Assembly: GCA_023819375.1 (NCBI GenBank)
Contig: JAMWDI010000003.1
Span: 62,001-126,000, forward strand
Reading direction: 5' to 3'
Origin: Candidatus Omnitrophota bacterium
GTDB lineage: Bacteria; Ratteibacteria; UBA8468; B48-G9; JAFGKM01
DNA: 64,000 nucleotides
Part shown: positions 54,922 through 64,000 of the stretch, one piece after another
Layout of the letters: every line of letters begins with the position of its first letter
Numbering within the stretch: the first letter of the stretch is position 1
Made by a program: the position numbers and the translations under genes
Notes under the pieces: model-generated
What the model saw: the letters and a program-made list of their open reading frames with translations, nothing else
Told to the model about the DNA's origin: nothing
Database searches by the model: none

Positions 54922-57260
54922 AATTCTCTTTTGTAAATAATTTTTTTCTTATTTCTATCATACCATACAATAATTTTTTTCTCACCAATAACTTCATCAT
55001 TTTCTATTTTACCATTATTATTTTTATCTTGCACTTTTTGACCAATAGAAGTGATTTTAAAAACATTACTCTTTGTTGTTATAAGATTTACAATTTTTGA
55101 AAATATCATTTCTTTTTCCTTTTCTATATCAATAAAAAGATCTAAATCATTATCTTTTAAATCAAAACCAAATTTTGTGATTTCTTTATTTAATTCCCCT
55201 TTTATACCATTTTCATTATATGTTCCAAGAATTTCAGAAATTTCAAAAAAGGGTCTCGCCTTTATAATTTTCTCAGCAATTTTTTCGTCAATAAGTGGTA
55301 AGCATTCAAGAACTTCTTTATCTGCAGTGTTTATATTTATTCTTCCATATACATTTTCATCAACCTTTTTATAACAGGTAAAATAATCAACAATTTTTCT
55401 GTCTTCTCCTTTCCAAAAATTGAGAGTTTTCCAATGCTCCATTTTATGAATGAAAGAAAGTTCTCCAATTGTTGAAAATTGATTATTTTTAACATAGAAA
55501 TGTGATGGCCAAGAAATAAGCCAGTTAGCAATATTAAATTCTTCACCTATCCATGGTTGAAAAACAATATTCAACTTACCTGGACTGAGCGGTCCTGAAA
55601 ACCAATCATTTATTCCTTTCATTCTTGGATCGTTTTTCTGTACACTTGTCACAGGAGTATCAGCGAAATATTCACAGAATTCAACTAAGTTTTCATTATT
55701 ATCATAAAGTTTAATTGTAAAATCAAGTCCATGATTTGCAAAGAAAGGAATTTTTTCTAAAAAATCTGAAATAAATCCAAATGAACCTGGATTGATTGCC
55801 AATATTCTTTCATATTGTTGACAATTATCTGGTTCATGAATTGGTAAAAATAATGGAATAATTTGAGGGCCTACATTTGTTGGTATTATCATAATCATTA
55901 TTCTGATAAGATCTCCAATTGTATAGAAAGATAAAGGAGGAATTTTTGAATTGGGTTTAATTGTGATTGAAGAAAATCTTTCAATAATTTCTGTAATTTT
56001 ATCTATTCTTTCCTGTTCTATTTGTGTTTCTCCATTTAAAACATCATCAAGAATTTCCTGTGAATTTTTAAAGACCTGATTCCAGTTTTTTGAATATAAA
56101 GTTAAAACGCCTTCTATTTTCCAACCACTTATATCTTTTTCTTTCATATATGGATTAAAAATTTCTATAAATTGTCCCCCAATTTCTTCAAGTATTATTA
56201 CTCCATTCTGTAAAACTTTCTTTTTCCATTCTTTAACTGCATCTATTTCATTTAAGAAAGGAACTTCTTCAATTCCTGTTAAGTATTTGTTATCAATTTT
56301 TTTAACGGAAGGGATTGAATCTTTATCTCTGAAATCAATAATGTTAAGTGAAATTTGAATACTCTGTATTTCAGAATATCCTTTATTTTTAAAAAATTCA
56401 TATAATGTATCAAAATCGGCAGTATTTAAATCAATTCTATTTTTTTCATATTTGTTTAAATCTCTATCGTAAGAAAAAGTTGTTATAAAATTTTTTATCT
56501 TGTTGTAATTCTTTTCCCCCAAACCTTTAACCATTTTTATTTCGAAAGGAGAAAAATATGGCCTATCATCACCTTTGGGGTATAAATGAAAAAATTCTGC
56601 GTCTTCATCAATTCCTTCATTTGGTTCATCTATAAATTTATCACCATTATTATCTATTCCATCAAGAATAAATAAAAAATTATTTTCATTGTCATCTAAA
56701 CCTGCTTTCCCTGGTTTTTTATCTTCTCCATACCTGAAATTTACAATATCAGAGTATAGTGCTTTTCCAAGAATTTTCTCAAAAATATTTATCTCAAAAC
56801 AGGTATGGCCTTCATTAAAAGTTAAATTTAAATTACCGTTTGCATTTATATTTATTTTTCCACATTCATCCTCTACTAAAACAGCATATCTTCCTATAAT
56901 ATTTCCTTTTCTGCCTTTAATATAAATCCATTTTGAGTCATTTTTCCCATCATCGTTTAAGTCAATCTCTTCTCCTTCAAAATTTTTTCTCCAGTTGTCA
57001 AGAAAGCAGTCATATTCTTGATCATCTTTATCTATTTCCCATATGGCATTTTCAATTCCAATTTTTGAAAAATTTTTTGCTTCCTTTCCAAAAATTATTT
57101 TACTTGTTGACTTTGTCCAGAAATTAAAAAGTATAAGCATTGTTGATGTAAAAAGAAAAATTAGAAGAAGAATCAATATAACCAGAATTATTATATCTCC
57201 TTTATCTCCAGCCGATTTTGATAAACTTTGTAATCCCTTTTTCAATTTCTCTCCCTTCAA
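54918..57260 (-). CDS. GspK-like type II secretion minor pseudopilin with EF-hand-like loops
   Basis: N-terminal TM, 'RIDLNTADFDTLYEFF' and 'RININTADKEVLECLPLIDEKIAEKIIKARP' HhH/GspK repeats, DNNGDKFIDE and DKNNNGKIENDE Ca-type loops. Confidence 0.75.
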   Translation of the reverse strand: MKGEKLKKGLQSLSKSAGDKGDIIILVILILLLIFLFTSTMLILFNFWTKSTSKIIFGKEAKNFSKIGIENAIWEIDKDDQEYDCFLDNWRKNFEGEEIDLNDDGKNDSKWIYIKGRKGNIIGRYAVLVEDECGKININANGNLNLTFNEGHTCFEINIFEKILGKALYSDIVNFRYGEDKKPGKAGLDDNENNFLFILDGIDNNGDKFIDEPNEGIDEDAEFFHLYPKGDDRPYFSPFEIKMVKGLGEKNYNKIKNFITTFSYDRDLNKYEKNRIDLNTADFDTLYEFFKNKGYSEIQSIQISLNIIDFRDKDSIPSVKKIDNKYLTGIEEVPFLNEIDAVKEWKKKVLQNGVIILEEIGGQFIEIFNPYMKEKDISGWKIEGVLTLYSKNWNQVFKNSQEILDDVLNGETQIEQERIDKITEIIERFSSITIKPNSKIPPLSFYTIGDLIRIMIMIIPTNVGPQIIPLFLPIHEPDNCQQYERILAINPGSFGFISDFLEKIPFFANHGLDFTIKLYDNNENLVEFCEYFADTPVTSVQKNDPRMKGINDWFSGPLSPGKLNIVFQPWIGEEFNIANWLISWPSHFYVKNNQFSTIGELSFIHKMEHWKTLNFWKGEDRKIVDYFTCYKKVDENVYGRININTADKEVLECLPLIDEKIAEKIIKARPFFEISEILGTYNENGIKGELNKEITKFGFDLKDNDLDLFIDIEKEKEMIFSKIVNLITTKSNVFKITSIGQKVQDKNNNGKIENDEVIGEKKIIVWYDRNKKKIIYKREL

Positions 57261-57831
57261 TTTTACCTTTAGAAATAACTATTTTAAGTTCAATTCCTTT
57301 TGGTAATACCGGATTTTCCATTTCTTCTGTATCCCATCTATCGTGCCATTTTTCTCCATCATAATATCTTAAAGAAAAAAATTTTACACCATTTCCAAGA
57401 ATTTGTGCTCCTGGGAAGCCTTCAAAAAAAGTAAAATCCGGATTTTCTTTATTAACTCTAATCATTTCTGCCATTATTTTCCCATCCTTCCAATATATTC
57501 CAAATTTTACTATGTCTCCCTCTTCTCCTTCTGAAAAAGGGCATATAAATTTTACATTTGTTTTTTCGCCTTTGAAGTTCATTCTATATTTCCCTGAAAA
57601 ATTATTTATCATTGAATTTGAAATCCTTGTTTCTATAAACTCTGTAATATAAATTAATTCTCTAAGAATATCCTTTTCTATACTTTTTTTTCTTGATGTT
57701 AAGAGTGAATTTCTTAAAATAAAAACTACTGAAAGACAGATAAAAGTAAAAACAAATATGGCAATGATAGACTCAAGTAAAGTAATCCCTTTATCTTCTT
57801 CTGAGAGTTGAGACAAAATATTTACTTTCAT
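57202..57831 (-). CDS. GspJ-like pseudopilin
   Basis: KGITLLESIIAIFVFTFICLSVVFILRNSLL prepilin segment; cluster context. Confidence 0.75.
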   Translation of the reverse strand: MKVNILSQLSEEDKGITLLESIIAIFVFTFICLSVVFILRNSLLTSRKKSIEKDILRELIYITEFIETRISNSMINNFSGKYRMNFKGEKTNVKFICPFSEGEEGDIVKFGIYWKDGKIMAEMIRVNKENPDFTFFEGFPGAQILGNGVKFFSLRYYDGEKWHDRWDTEEMENPVLPKGIELKIVISKGKIEGREIEKGITKFIKIGWR

Positions 57832-58168
57832 ATTTTCCCTCTCTTTGCCAGAATAATTCAAGTTCAACCTTATATAAATCTTCTTTTTCTTCTTTGAAAT
57901 TTATCTTATATTTAAAATCTGGAAAGTCATCTACTGTCCCTTCAAGGAATGAAGGTAAAATTGTTTCTTTGCTTCCATATATTTCTTCTATTTGAGTGAA
58001 AATTTTGTCTGCAATAAAAGAAATATTGACTAAGTTTTTGCCTTTTTGACTCATTCCCATAATTACAGGATATGTTTTTAATAAAATTGAAACAGCACAT
58101 GCAAGGATAAAGAGACCAATCAGAATACTTACTAATGTGAAACCCAAAATTATTCTTCTACTATACAT
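57791..58168 (-). CDS. GspI-like pseudopilin
   Basis: Prepilin-like N-terminus RRIILGFTLVSILIGLFILACAVSILL; cluster context. Confidence 0.65.
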   Translation of the reverse strand: MYSRRIILGFTLVSILIGLFILACAVSILLKTYPVIMGMSQKGKNLVNISFIADKIFTQIEEIYGSKETILPSFLEGTVDDFPDFKYKINFKEEKEDLYKVELELFWQREGKYESKYFVSTLRRR

Positions 58169-58584
58169 TTTCCAGTAATATTGTGAATTTTTAACTTTTT
58201 TTTCTTTTTCGTAATTTTATCAAATAAAATTAAATATCCTGCCTCTTTCGTTGTTCCATCGGGAAGAAGAACTAATGGAGAGAAACCTTCTGATTTTTCT
58301 TCTATTAATATATTATCTGGCAGTTTAATTTCTTTAAAAAGAATAGCATTATTTTCCTTCATAATTTTAAAATTATCCTTCTCAAATACGATTGAAAAGT
58401 TTTTTCTTTCATTTATTGCACATTCTCTTGCAAGATTTATTCCTTCAATTATTTTGGCAATAGCAGAGTTTAAGAGATAGGATGAATGATATTTCTGAAT
58501 AAAAATTGTTACAGGAATTAAAAAGAGGGAAAAAATAAAAATAACTATTAAGATTTCTAAAAATGTTAATCCATCTTCTTTCAT
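58150..58584 (-). CDS. GspH-like pseudopilin
   Basis: DGLTFLEILIVIFIFSLFLIPVTIFIQ and ARECAINERKNFSIVF typical of GspH-type pilins. Confidence 0.8.
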   Translation of the reverse strand: MKEDGLTFLEILIVIFIFSLFLIPVTIFIQKYHSSYLLNSAIAKIIEGINLARECAINERKNFSIVFEKDNFKIMKENNAILFKEIKLPDNILIEEKSEGFSPLVLLPDGTTKEAGYLILFDKITKKKKKLKIHNITGKCIVEE

Positions 58585-58589
58585 TTAAA

Positions 58590-59801
58590 TTAACTTTTTT
58601 CTATAAATTCTTTATGAAGTTCTAAAAGGGCTTTCTGCCCATCTTTTTTTCTTATTACGCAGGAAATTTTAATTTCTGATGTACTTATCATTTCAATATT
58701 AATTCCACATTTTGCAAGACACGTAAACATTTTTCCAGCAACTCCAGGATGATTCATCATTCCAATCCCAATTATTGAAACTTTACATATGTCAGGATCT
58801 GCAACTACTCTTTCTGCTCCAATTTCTTTTGCCACCTTTTCAACTATATTTTTTGCTTTTTCCATTTCATTTATATTTACTGTAAAAGATATATCAGCAA
58901 AATTTTCTTTTCCTACATTTTGAACAATAACGTCAACATTAATTCCTGCTTCGCCAAGAGCAGAAAAAATTTTACCAGCCATTCCAGGTTTATCAGGAAC
59001 ATTAAAGATTGTAATTTTGGCTTGATTTTCATCAATGGCGACAGATGAGACAACTGCTCCTTCCTTAAATTCTATTTCTTTTACCATAGTTCCTCCTGTT
59101 TCTTTAAAAGTGGATTTTACAATAAAAGGTATTTTATATTTTTTGGCAAATTCAACTGCTCTTGATTGCATAACTTTAGCACCACTACTTGCCATTTCCA
59201 GTAGTTCATCATAAGAGATAATAGAAATTAATTTTGCATTTGGAACTTTATTAGGATCTGCAGTAAAAACACCCTCAACATCAGTATAAATTTCGCATTT
59301 ATCTGCTTTTATTGCTCCTGCAAGTGCTATTGCAGTTAAATCAGAACCTCCCCTTCCGAGAGTAGTTATAGAATTTTCTGGACTTATACCTTGAAATCCA
59401 GCAACTACAACTATTTTATCTTTTTCTATTTCTTCAAGTATTTTTGATGGTTCTATTTTCTGAATCCTTGCTTTTGTATAAAAAGCATCTGTTTTTATTC
59501 CTGCTAAATACCCAGGAAATCCTTCTGCTTGTTCTCCATAAAGTTCAATAGCCATACATAAAAGTGCAACTGAAACTATTTCTCCTGTAGAAAGCAAAAG
59601 GTCAAGTTCTTTTTCAGGTGGATTTGGCATTATTTGTTTTGCAAGAGAAATTAAATTGTCAGTAGTTTTCCCCATGGCAGAAACAACAACTACAACTTTA
59701 TTTCCTTTTCTTTTTGTTTCAACTATTTTTTTTGCAACATACTTAATTTTTTCTATATCTGCAACAGAACTTCCTCCATATTTTTGGACGATAAGGGCCA
59801 T
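58590..59801 (-). CDS. lysC: Aspartate kinase
   Basis: LIVQKYGGSSVADIEKI, VAGFQGISPENSITTLGRGGSDLTAIALA, two ACT domains. Confidence 0.97.
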   Translation of the reverse strand: MALIVQKYGGSSVADIEKIKYVAKKIVETKRKGNKVVVVVSAMGKTTDNLISLAKQIMPNPPEKELDLLLSTGEIVSVALLCMAIELYGEQAEGFPGYLAGIKTDAFYTKARIQKIEPSKILEEIEKDKIVVVAGFQGISPENSITTLGRGGSDLTAIALAGAIKADKCEIYTDVEGVFTADPNKVPNAKLISIISYDELLEMASSGAKVMQSRAVEFAKKYKIPFIVKSTFKETGGTMVKEIEFKEGAVVSSVAIDENQAKITIFNVPDKPGMAGKIFSALGEAGINVDVIVQNVGKENFADISFTVNINEMEKAKNIVEKVAKEIGAERVVADPDICKVSIIGIGMMNHPGVAGKMFTCLAKCGINIEMISTSEIKISCVIRKKDGQKALLELHKEFIEKS

Positions 59802-59881
59802 TCTATTCTCCCTTTAATTAAGGAAAATATTATAACATTTTAAAGTAATATGTTAAAATTTTAAAAAGGAGGGATTAGAAA

Positions 59882-61669
59882 ATGAAAAAATTTTTTTTCT
59901 TACTTGTGACATTTTTTATATCTGTAAAGTTTTCTTTCCCAAAAGAAGAGATAAATTTTATTCTAGAAGATTTTGAAGAAAATATAGAAAAAAGGATAAA
60001 AGTTGCAAAGGATAGAGAATGTGATTTTGAGTTGAGTAAAGAAATTATAGTTTCTGGAGAAAAATCTGTTAAGTTTAAAGTATATAATAAAAATATAAAT
60101 TCTGCGCGTCCACCTTATTTTTTAATCTACCCTTTGATAACTGATTGGGGAAAATATAACACTTTAAGGTTTTACATTTTGGCTATTCCAGAAAGGCCAG
60201 TATCTTCGGCAGGATTATTAGTTCAGTTTCATTCAACAGATTTTGATTGGAAAACTTGGGTTAGAGGTGAAAAGTTATATAATTTCTCTTTGAAAATTCC
60301 GACAGGTAAAATAGTTGAAATAAGTTTACCTCTTGATAGATTGAAATTCAAAAATAAAGTCGGTGAAATTCTATTCTGTATAGTTGAAGAGAGAGGGATT
60401 TATTATATTGATAAAATTGAGTTAATTCAAAATAGAGTGGAAGGAGTTTTAGTTAAAGAAATTGCAAATTTACAGATAGATATACCTGAATTTTTCGCAA
60501 TTGATCTTTACCAAAAAGATGCTTTTTATGTTCTTGAAAAATTTTATTATAACAGTAAAAAACCTGTAATATTAAAAATAGAATTTAATATTCCTACAAG
60601 TGATATAAAAAGCAAAACCATATCAATTTATGATGAGGAAAAGGAAATTTTAAAAAAAGAAGTTATTTTTGAAAAAGGAGAGAAATTAAAGGAAATTTGT
60701 TTTAATATAAAAGGAAATAAAAATTTGAGAGTTAAAGTTGATGATAAGGAGTTAAACATGAAAATTTTTGATATGAAAGGGCTTAAAGAGGAAAATTTAA
60801 AGATAAGAAAAAAAAGAGAAAGAACAAAAAATCCCTTTTATAGAGGAATAATTTCTGCTTATGCAGGAACAATTTATAAAAAAGATGATACAGTAGATAT
60901 AGATGCAATATTATCAAGGATAAAAGAACTTGGAGTAAACTGTTATACTTATCTTATTTGCTATAAATCTGAGAAGGAACTCAAAGATTTACCAGAATTT
61001 TTAAAAAAAGCAAAGGAAGAAGGAATAGAAGTTTGGGTTTATATAGTCCCTCCAAGTGAAGCCCCTATAGATAGAGATAAGGCAATTTATGAAAGAAAGT
61101 ATCCCCCTTTTGATATGGATTATTTAAAATGGGCAGAGAAAATTGCAGAAATATCTCTTGAATATCCCAATTTGACTTTATGGATGATTGATGACTTTGA
61201 TGCAAATTTAAATTTCTTTACACTTGATTATACAAAAAAAATATATGAAAAAACAAAAGAAATAAATCCAAAATTGCTTTTTGGCGTTTGTGTTTATTAT
61301 GATTCCATAGAAAACTTTGTTAAAATGGGATATTTGCCCTATTTTGATGCTATACTTTGGGGATTTCAACATTCAAGCATTAAATTTCCAGATTGTGGAT
61401 TAAAAGCTGATAGTTTATCTGTTGAAATAAATGATTATTATAAATTATGTCCAGATAAAATTTTGATTCCTTGTATATATTTTACCCCCCATTCATCATG
61501 GCCATTTGGAAGACCTACAAGAGAATATTTAGAGAAAGCCCTTGAAATTGCTTTCAATGAAGCAGGTATTTGCTGGATTTTCACAATGCCTAAACCTGGA
61601 ACAATGCAATATGAGATTGTTAAAAATTTCACAAACAGAATTGAACTTAAAAAGAGAAAATTTGAATGA
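59882..61669 (+). CDS. Secreted hypothetical protein: CBM-like N-term and TIM-barrel-like C-term
   Basis: Signal peptide; 'DFEENIEKRIKVAKDRECDFELSKEIIVSGEKSVKFKVY' jelly-roll-like; 'YPNLTLWMIDDFDANL' barrel-like region. Confidence 0.5.
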   Translation: MKKFFFLLVTFFISVKFSFPKEEINFILEDFEENIEKRIKVAKDRECDFELSKEIIVSGEKSVKFKVYNKNINSARPPYFLIYPLITDWGKYNTLRFYILAIPERPVSSAGLLVQFHSTDFDWKTWVRGEKLYNFSLKIPTGKIVEISLPLDRLKFKNKVGEILFCIVEERGIYYIDKIELIQNRVEGVLVKEIANLQIDIPEFFAIDLYQKDAFYVLEKFYYNSKKPVILKIEFNIPTSDIKSKTISIYDEEKEILKKEVIFEKGEKLKEICFNIKGNKNLRVKVDDKELNMKIFDMKGLKEENLKIRKKRERTKNPFYRGIISAYAGTIYKKDDTVDIDAILSRIKELGVNCYTYLICYKSEKELKDLPEFLKKAKEEGIEVWVYIVPPSEAPIDRDKAIYERKYPPFDMDYLKWAEKIAEISLEYPNLTLWMIDDFDANLNFFTLDYTKKIYEKTKEINPKLLFGVCVYYDSIENFVKMGYLPYFDAILWGFQHSSIKFPDCGLKADSLSVEINDYYKLCPDKILIPCIYFTPHSSWPFGRPTREYLEKALEIAFNEAGICWIFTMPKPGTMQYEIVKNFTNRIELKKRKFE

Positions 61670-61670
61670 A

Positions 61671-62282
61671 ATGAAACTTTTGTCAATTGAAACAACAGGG
61701 AATATTGGAAGTATTGCTTTTTTAAAGGATAATGAAGTAAAAAGAGAGATTATTTTTGAGAGTTTAGATATTGCTGGTGAACTTGTAGAGAAAATGGGCT
61801 TTATATATGAAGATTTTGATTATATTGTAGTTTCTACTGGACCTGGTTCTTGGACAGGAATTCGTATTGGATTAAGTTTTGCAAAAGGCCTTTCTTGCGG
61901 AGAAAAAGATAAAATTTATTGTATTAATATTTTTGAGTCTTTCTTTTATGCTGTAAAGAATTTGAAAAGAAAGGTTATATGTATAGTGCCATCTACTAAA
62001 AAAAGATTTTATTTTTCAATAATGGAAAAAAATTTTAATTATGAGGGGAAATTTGAAATAAAAGAAAGTCCACTTGAGAAAATTATCCCAATTGTGAAAA
62101 AAGATAAATATATTTTAATAGGTTCAGGAGTAAAAGATATTGTCAATTTTTTAAAATTAGAGGAAATAGAAACATTAGAATTTCTCTGGTATCCAAGAGC
62201 AAGTTTGAATGGACTTCTGGCCTATGAAAAAATAAAAAGAAATATTCCAAGTCCTTTAATTGAACCAATATATGGGAAATAA
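61671..62282 (+). CDS. tsaB: tRNA threonylcarbamoyladenosine biosynthesis protein TsaB
   Basis: LLSIETTGNIGSIAFL, VSTGPGSWTGIRIGLSFAKGLS. Confidence 0.9.
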   Translation: MKLLSIETTGNIGSIAFLKDNEVKREIIFESLDIAGELVEKMGFIYEDFDYIVVSTGPGSWTGIRIGLSFAKGLSCGEKDKIYCINIFESFFYAVKNLKRKVICIVPSTKKRFYFSIMEKNFNYEGKFEIKESPLEKIIPIVKKDKYILIGSGVKDIVNFLKLEEIETLEFLWYPRASLNGLLAYEKIKRNIPSPLIEPIYGK

Positions 62283-63351
62283 AATTAAAATTGGATATTT
62301 AATCGGAAGTTCTGAAGTTGGTGGAACTGAAAAAATGGTTTTAGAACTTGCAAAAAATCTTGACAGAAAAATTTTTGATTTTGTTTTTTTTACTTTAAAA
62401 GGTGAAGGGAAGTTTACACAAAAAATTAGACAGGAAAATTTTAAAATCTATGTTTTAAATCTAAAAAAAAATCCTTTTTCTTTAATAAATTTGCTTCTAT
62501 ATCTTAAAAGAGAAAAACTTGATATTCTTCATTCATTTTTATTTGTGGCAAACATAATTGGTAGAATTTATGGAAAAATTTTAAGAATAAAATTTATAAT
62601 TTCATCTCAGAGAAGTACAGAGCCTTGGAGAAAGTGGTATCACTGGTTGTTAGAAAGATTCACAAAAAATTTTGTTAACTTAATTATTTCAAACTCCTAT
62701 TCTGCTAAGGAAATTTTAATAAGAAAAGCAAAAATAAGTAGAAAAAAGATTAAAGTTATTCCTAATGGAATAAAAATTCCTGAAAAGAAAGAATTTCTAA
62801 AAAATAAAGATTTTTTTGTAATAGGGACGGTAGGAAATTTAAGAAAAGCAAAGGGGCATATTTATTTAATTGAGTCAAGCAAAATTGTTCTGGAAAAAAT
62901 AAAAAATGTTAAATTTTATATTGTTGGCGAAGGAGAATTGAAAGATTTGATATTAAATAAAATAAAAAAAGAAAATCTCGAGAATTACTTTGTTTTAACT
63001 GGATTTGTTGACAATATTTATGAATATTTGAAAACCTTTGACATTTTCGTTTTACCATCTTTATGGGAAGGTTGTCCTGTAAGTTTACTTGAAGCAATGG
63101 GATATGGTTTACCCTGTGTTGCTACAAATGTTGGAGATGTTCCTTATATTATAGAAAATGGAAAAGATGGTTTTATTGTAAAGAAGGAAGATTGTAAAGA
63201 AATGGCTGAAAAAATTATATATTTAATTGAGAATGAAGATGTAAGGAAACAATTTAGTGAAAAAGCGCAAGAAAAAATTAGGAAATATTTTAATCTTGAA
63301 GAAATGATTCATTCTTATTCATCTATATATTTAAAAGGGATAAAAGATTGA
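62272..63351 (+). CDS. Glycosyltransferase family 4 protein
   Basis: GYLIGSSEVGGTEKMVLELAKNL, VIPNGIK, VGNLRKAKGHIYLIES, LPSLWEGCPVSLLEAMGYGLPCVATNVGDVPYII. Confidence 0.93.
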   Translation: MGNKIKIGYLIGSSEVGGTEKMVLELAKNLDRKIFDFVFFTLKGEGKFTQKIRQENFKIYVLNLKKNPFSLINLLLYLKREKLDILHSFLFVANIIGRIYGKILRIKFIISSQRSTEPWRKWYHWLLERFTKNFVNLIISNSYSAKEILIRKAKISRKKIKVIPNGIKIPEKKEFLKNKDFFVIGTVGNLRKAKGHIYLIESSKIVLEKIKNVKFYIVGEGELKDLILNKIKKENLENYFVLTGFVDNIYEYLKTFDIFVLPSLWEGCPVSLLEAMGYGLPCVATNVGDVPYIIENGKDGFIVKKEDCKEMAEKIIYLIENEDVRKQFSEKAQEKIRKYFNLEEMIHSYSSIYLKGIKD

Positions 63352-63388
63352 GATATTAAGAAGAAAATGATAAAATTTTAAATTTAAA

Positions 63389-63925
63389 ATGAAAAATAAA
63401 GATTTTAAAAAAGAAACCTTTAACTGGTTTAAGTCATTATTTTGGGCTTTTATTATTGCTTTGTTTATAAGGACATTTTTTGTTGGAAATTTTAAAATTC
63501 CAACAACTTCAATGGTTCCGACTTTAAAAGTTGGCGATAGATTACTTTCCAACAACATAATTTATAAAATTAGAGAACCAAAAAGAGGAGAGATTATAAT
63601 CTTCAAATTTCCTGAAAGAAAAAAATATCTTGTTAAAAGATTGATCGGACTTCCTAAGGAAAGAATCATGATAAAAGATGGTAAAGTATATATAAATGGT
63701 AGAATCATTGATAATCCATTGATAAATAATAGGTATTATTATAGTTTTGGTGAATATGGAGTTGAAAATGAAATAGAAATACCTGAAAATAGTTATTATG
63801 TTCTTGGAGATAACAGTTTTAATAGCGATGATAGTAGATTTTGGGGTTTTGTTCCTAAAAAAAATCTTGTTGGAAAGGCTCTTTTTATTTATTGGCCACC
63901 ATGGCGAATGGGGATTATAAAATGA
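63389..63925 (+). CDS. lepB: Signal peptidase I
   Basis: FKIPTTSMVPTLKVGDRLL, KRLIGLPKERI, YYVLGDNSFNSDDSRFWGFV. Confidence 0.94.
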   Translation: MKNKDFKKETFNWFKSLFWAFIIALFIRTFFVGNFKIPTTSMVPTLKVGDRLLSNNIIYKIREPKRGEIIIFKFPERKKYLVKRLIGLPKERIMIKDGKVYINGRIIDNPLINNRYYYSFGEYGVENEIEIPENSYYVLGDNSFNSDDSRFWGFVPKKNLVGKALFIYWPPWRMGIIK

Positions 63926-64000
63926 AAAATGAAAGAATTTACTTTATCAAAGAGAGAGATTTAATAAACTTGAGAGAAGCCATAAGAAAAGTCAAAGAAT
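63922..64000 (+). CDS. Hypothetical protein, truncated by window end
   Basis: ATGA overlap with lepB stop; MKNERIYFIKERDLINLREAIRKVKE... open to the window edge. Confidence 0.5.
   Translation, partial: MKNERIYFIKERDLINLREAIRKVKE

Overview
AT-rich, gene-dense bacterial chromosome segment, apparently from a thermophile because it encodes a reverse gyrase. Lineage cannot be fixed without searching the 16S; an H-X9-DG-type pseudopilin and general gene content are compatible with an Omnitrophota/PVC-like or other deep uncultured phylum (inference only). Most of the window is housekeeping genes in tight, often overlapping operons: reverse gyrase, a Gld-like ABC transporter, folate genes, an isolated 16S rRNA, dnaJ, LptF/G permeases, glyS/glyA/recJ, groESL, queF, rib genes, a long minus-strand block lysC-GspHIJK-PPIases-pdxA-rsmA-guaB3-dnaE-mtnA-tRNA-Val, then tsaB and lepB. 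No CRISPR array, transposase or prophage was recognised. The most interesting observations are: (1) a three-gene cassette at 42.3-44.6 kb with a DNA methyltransferase translationally coupled to an EndoIII/HhH-GPD-like protein that keeps Lys, Asp and Fe-S ligands, a candidate glycosylase-type restriction or dedicated repair system; (2) a solitary 16S rRNA gene enclosed by a 27-bp processing stem and followed by its own terminator, so unlinked from 23S/5S; (3) an mtnA stop codon formed by the conserved U8-A9-G10 of a tRNA-Val; (4) several genes with a -10 box exactly 6 nt before the start codon and no Shine-Dalgarno, suggesting leaderless mRNAs; (5) a reverse gyrase without the second zinc finger; (6) a strongly promoted small membrane protein with a proline-rich tail upstream of the 16S.
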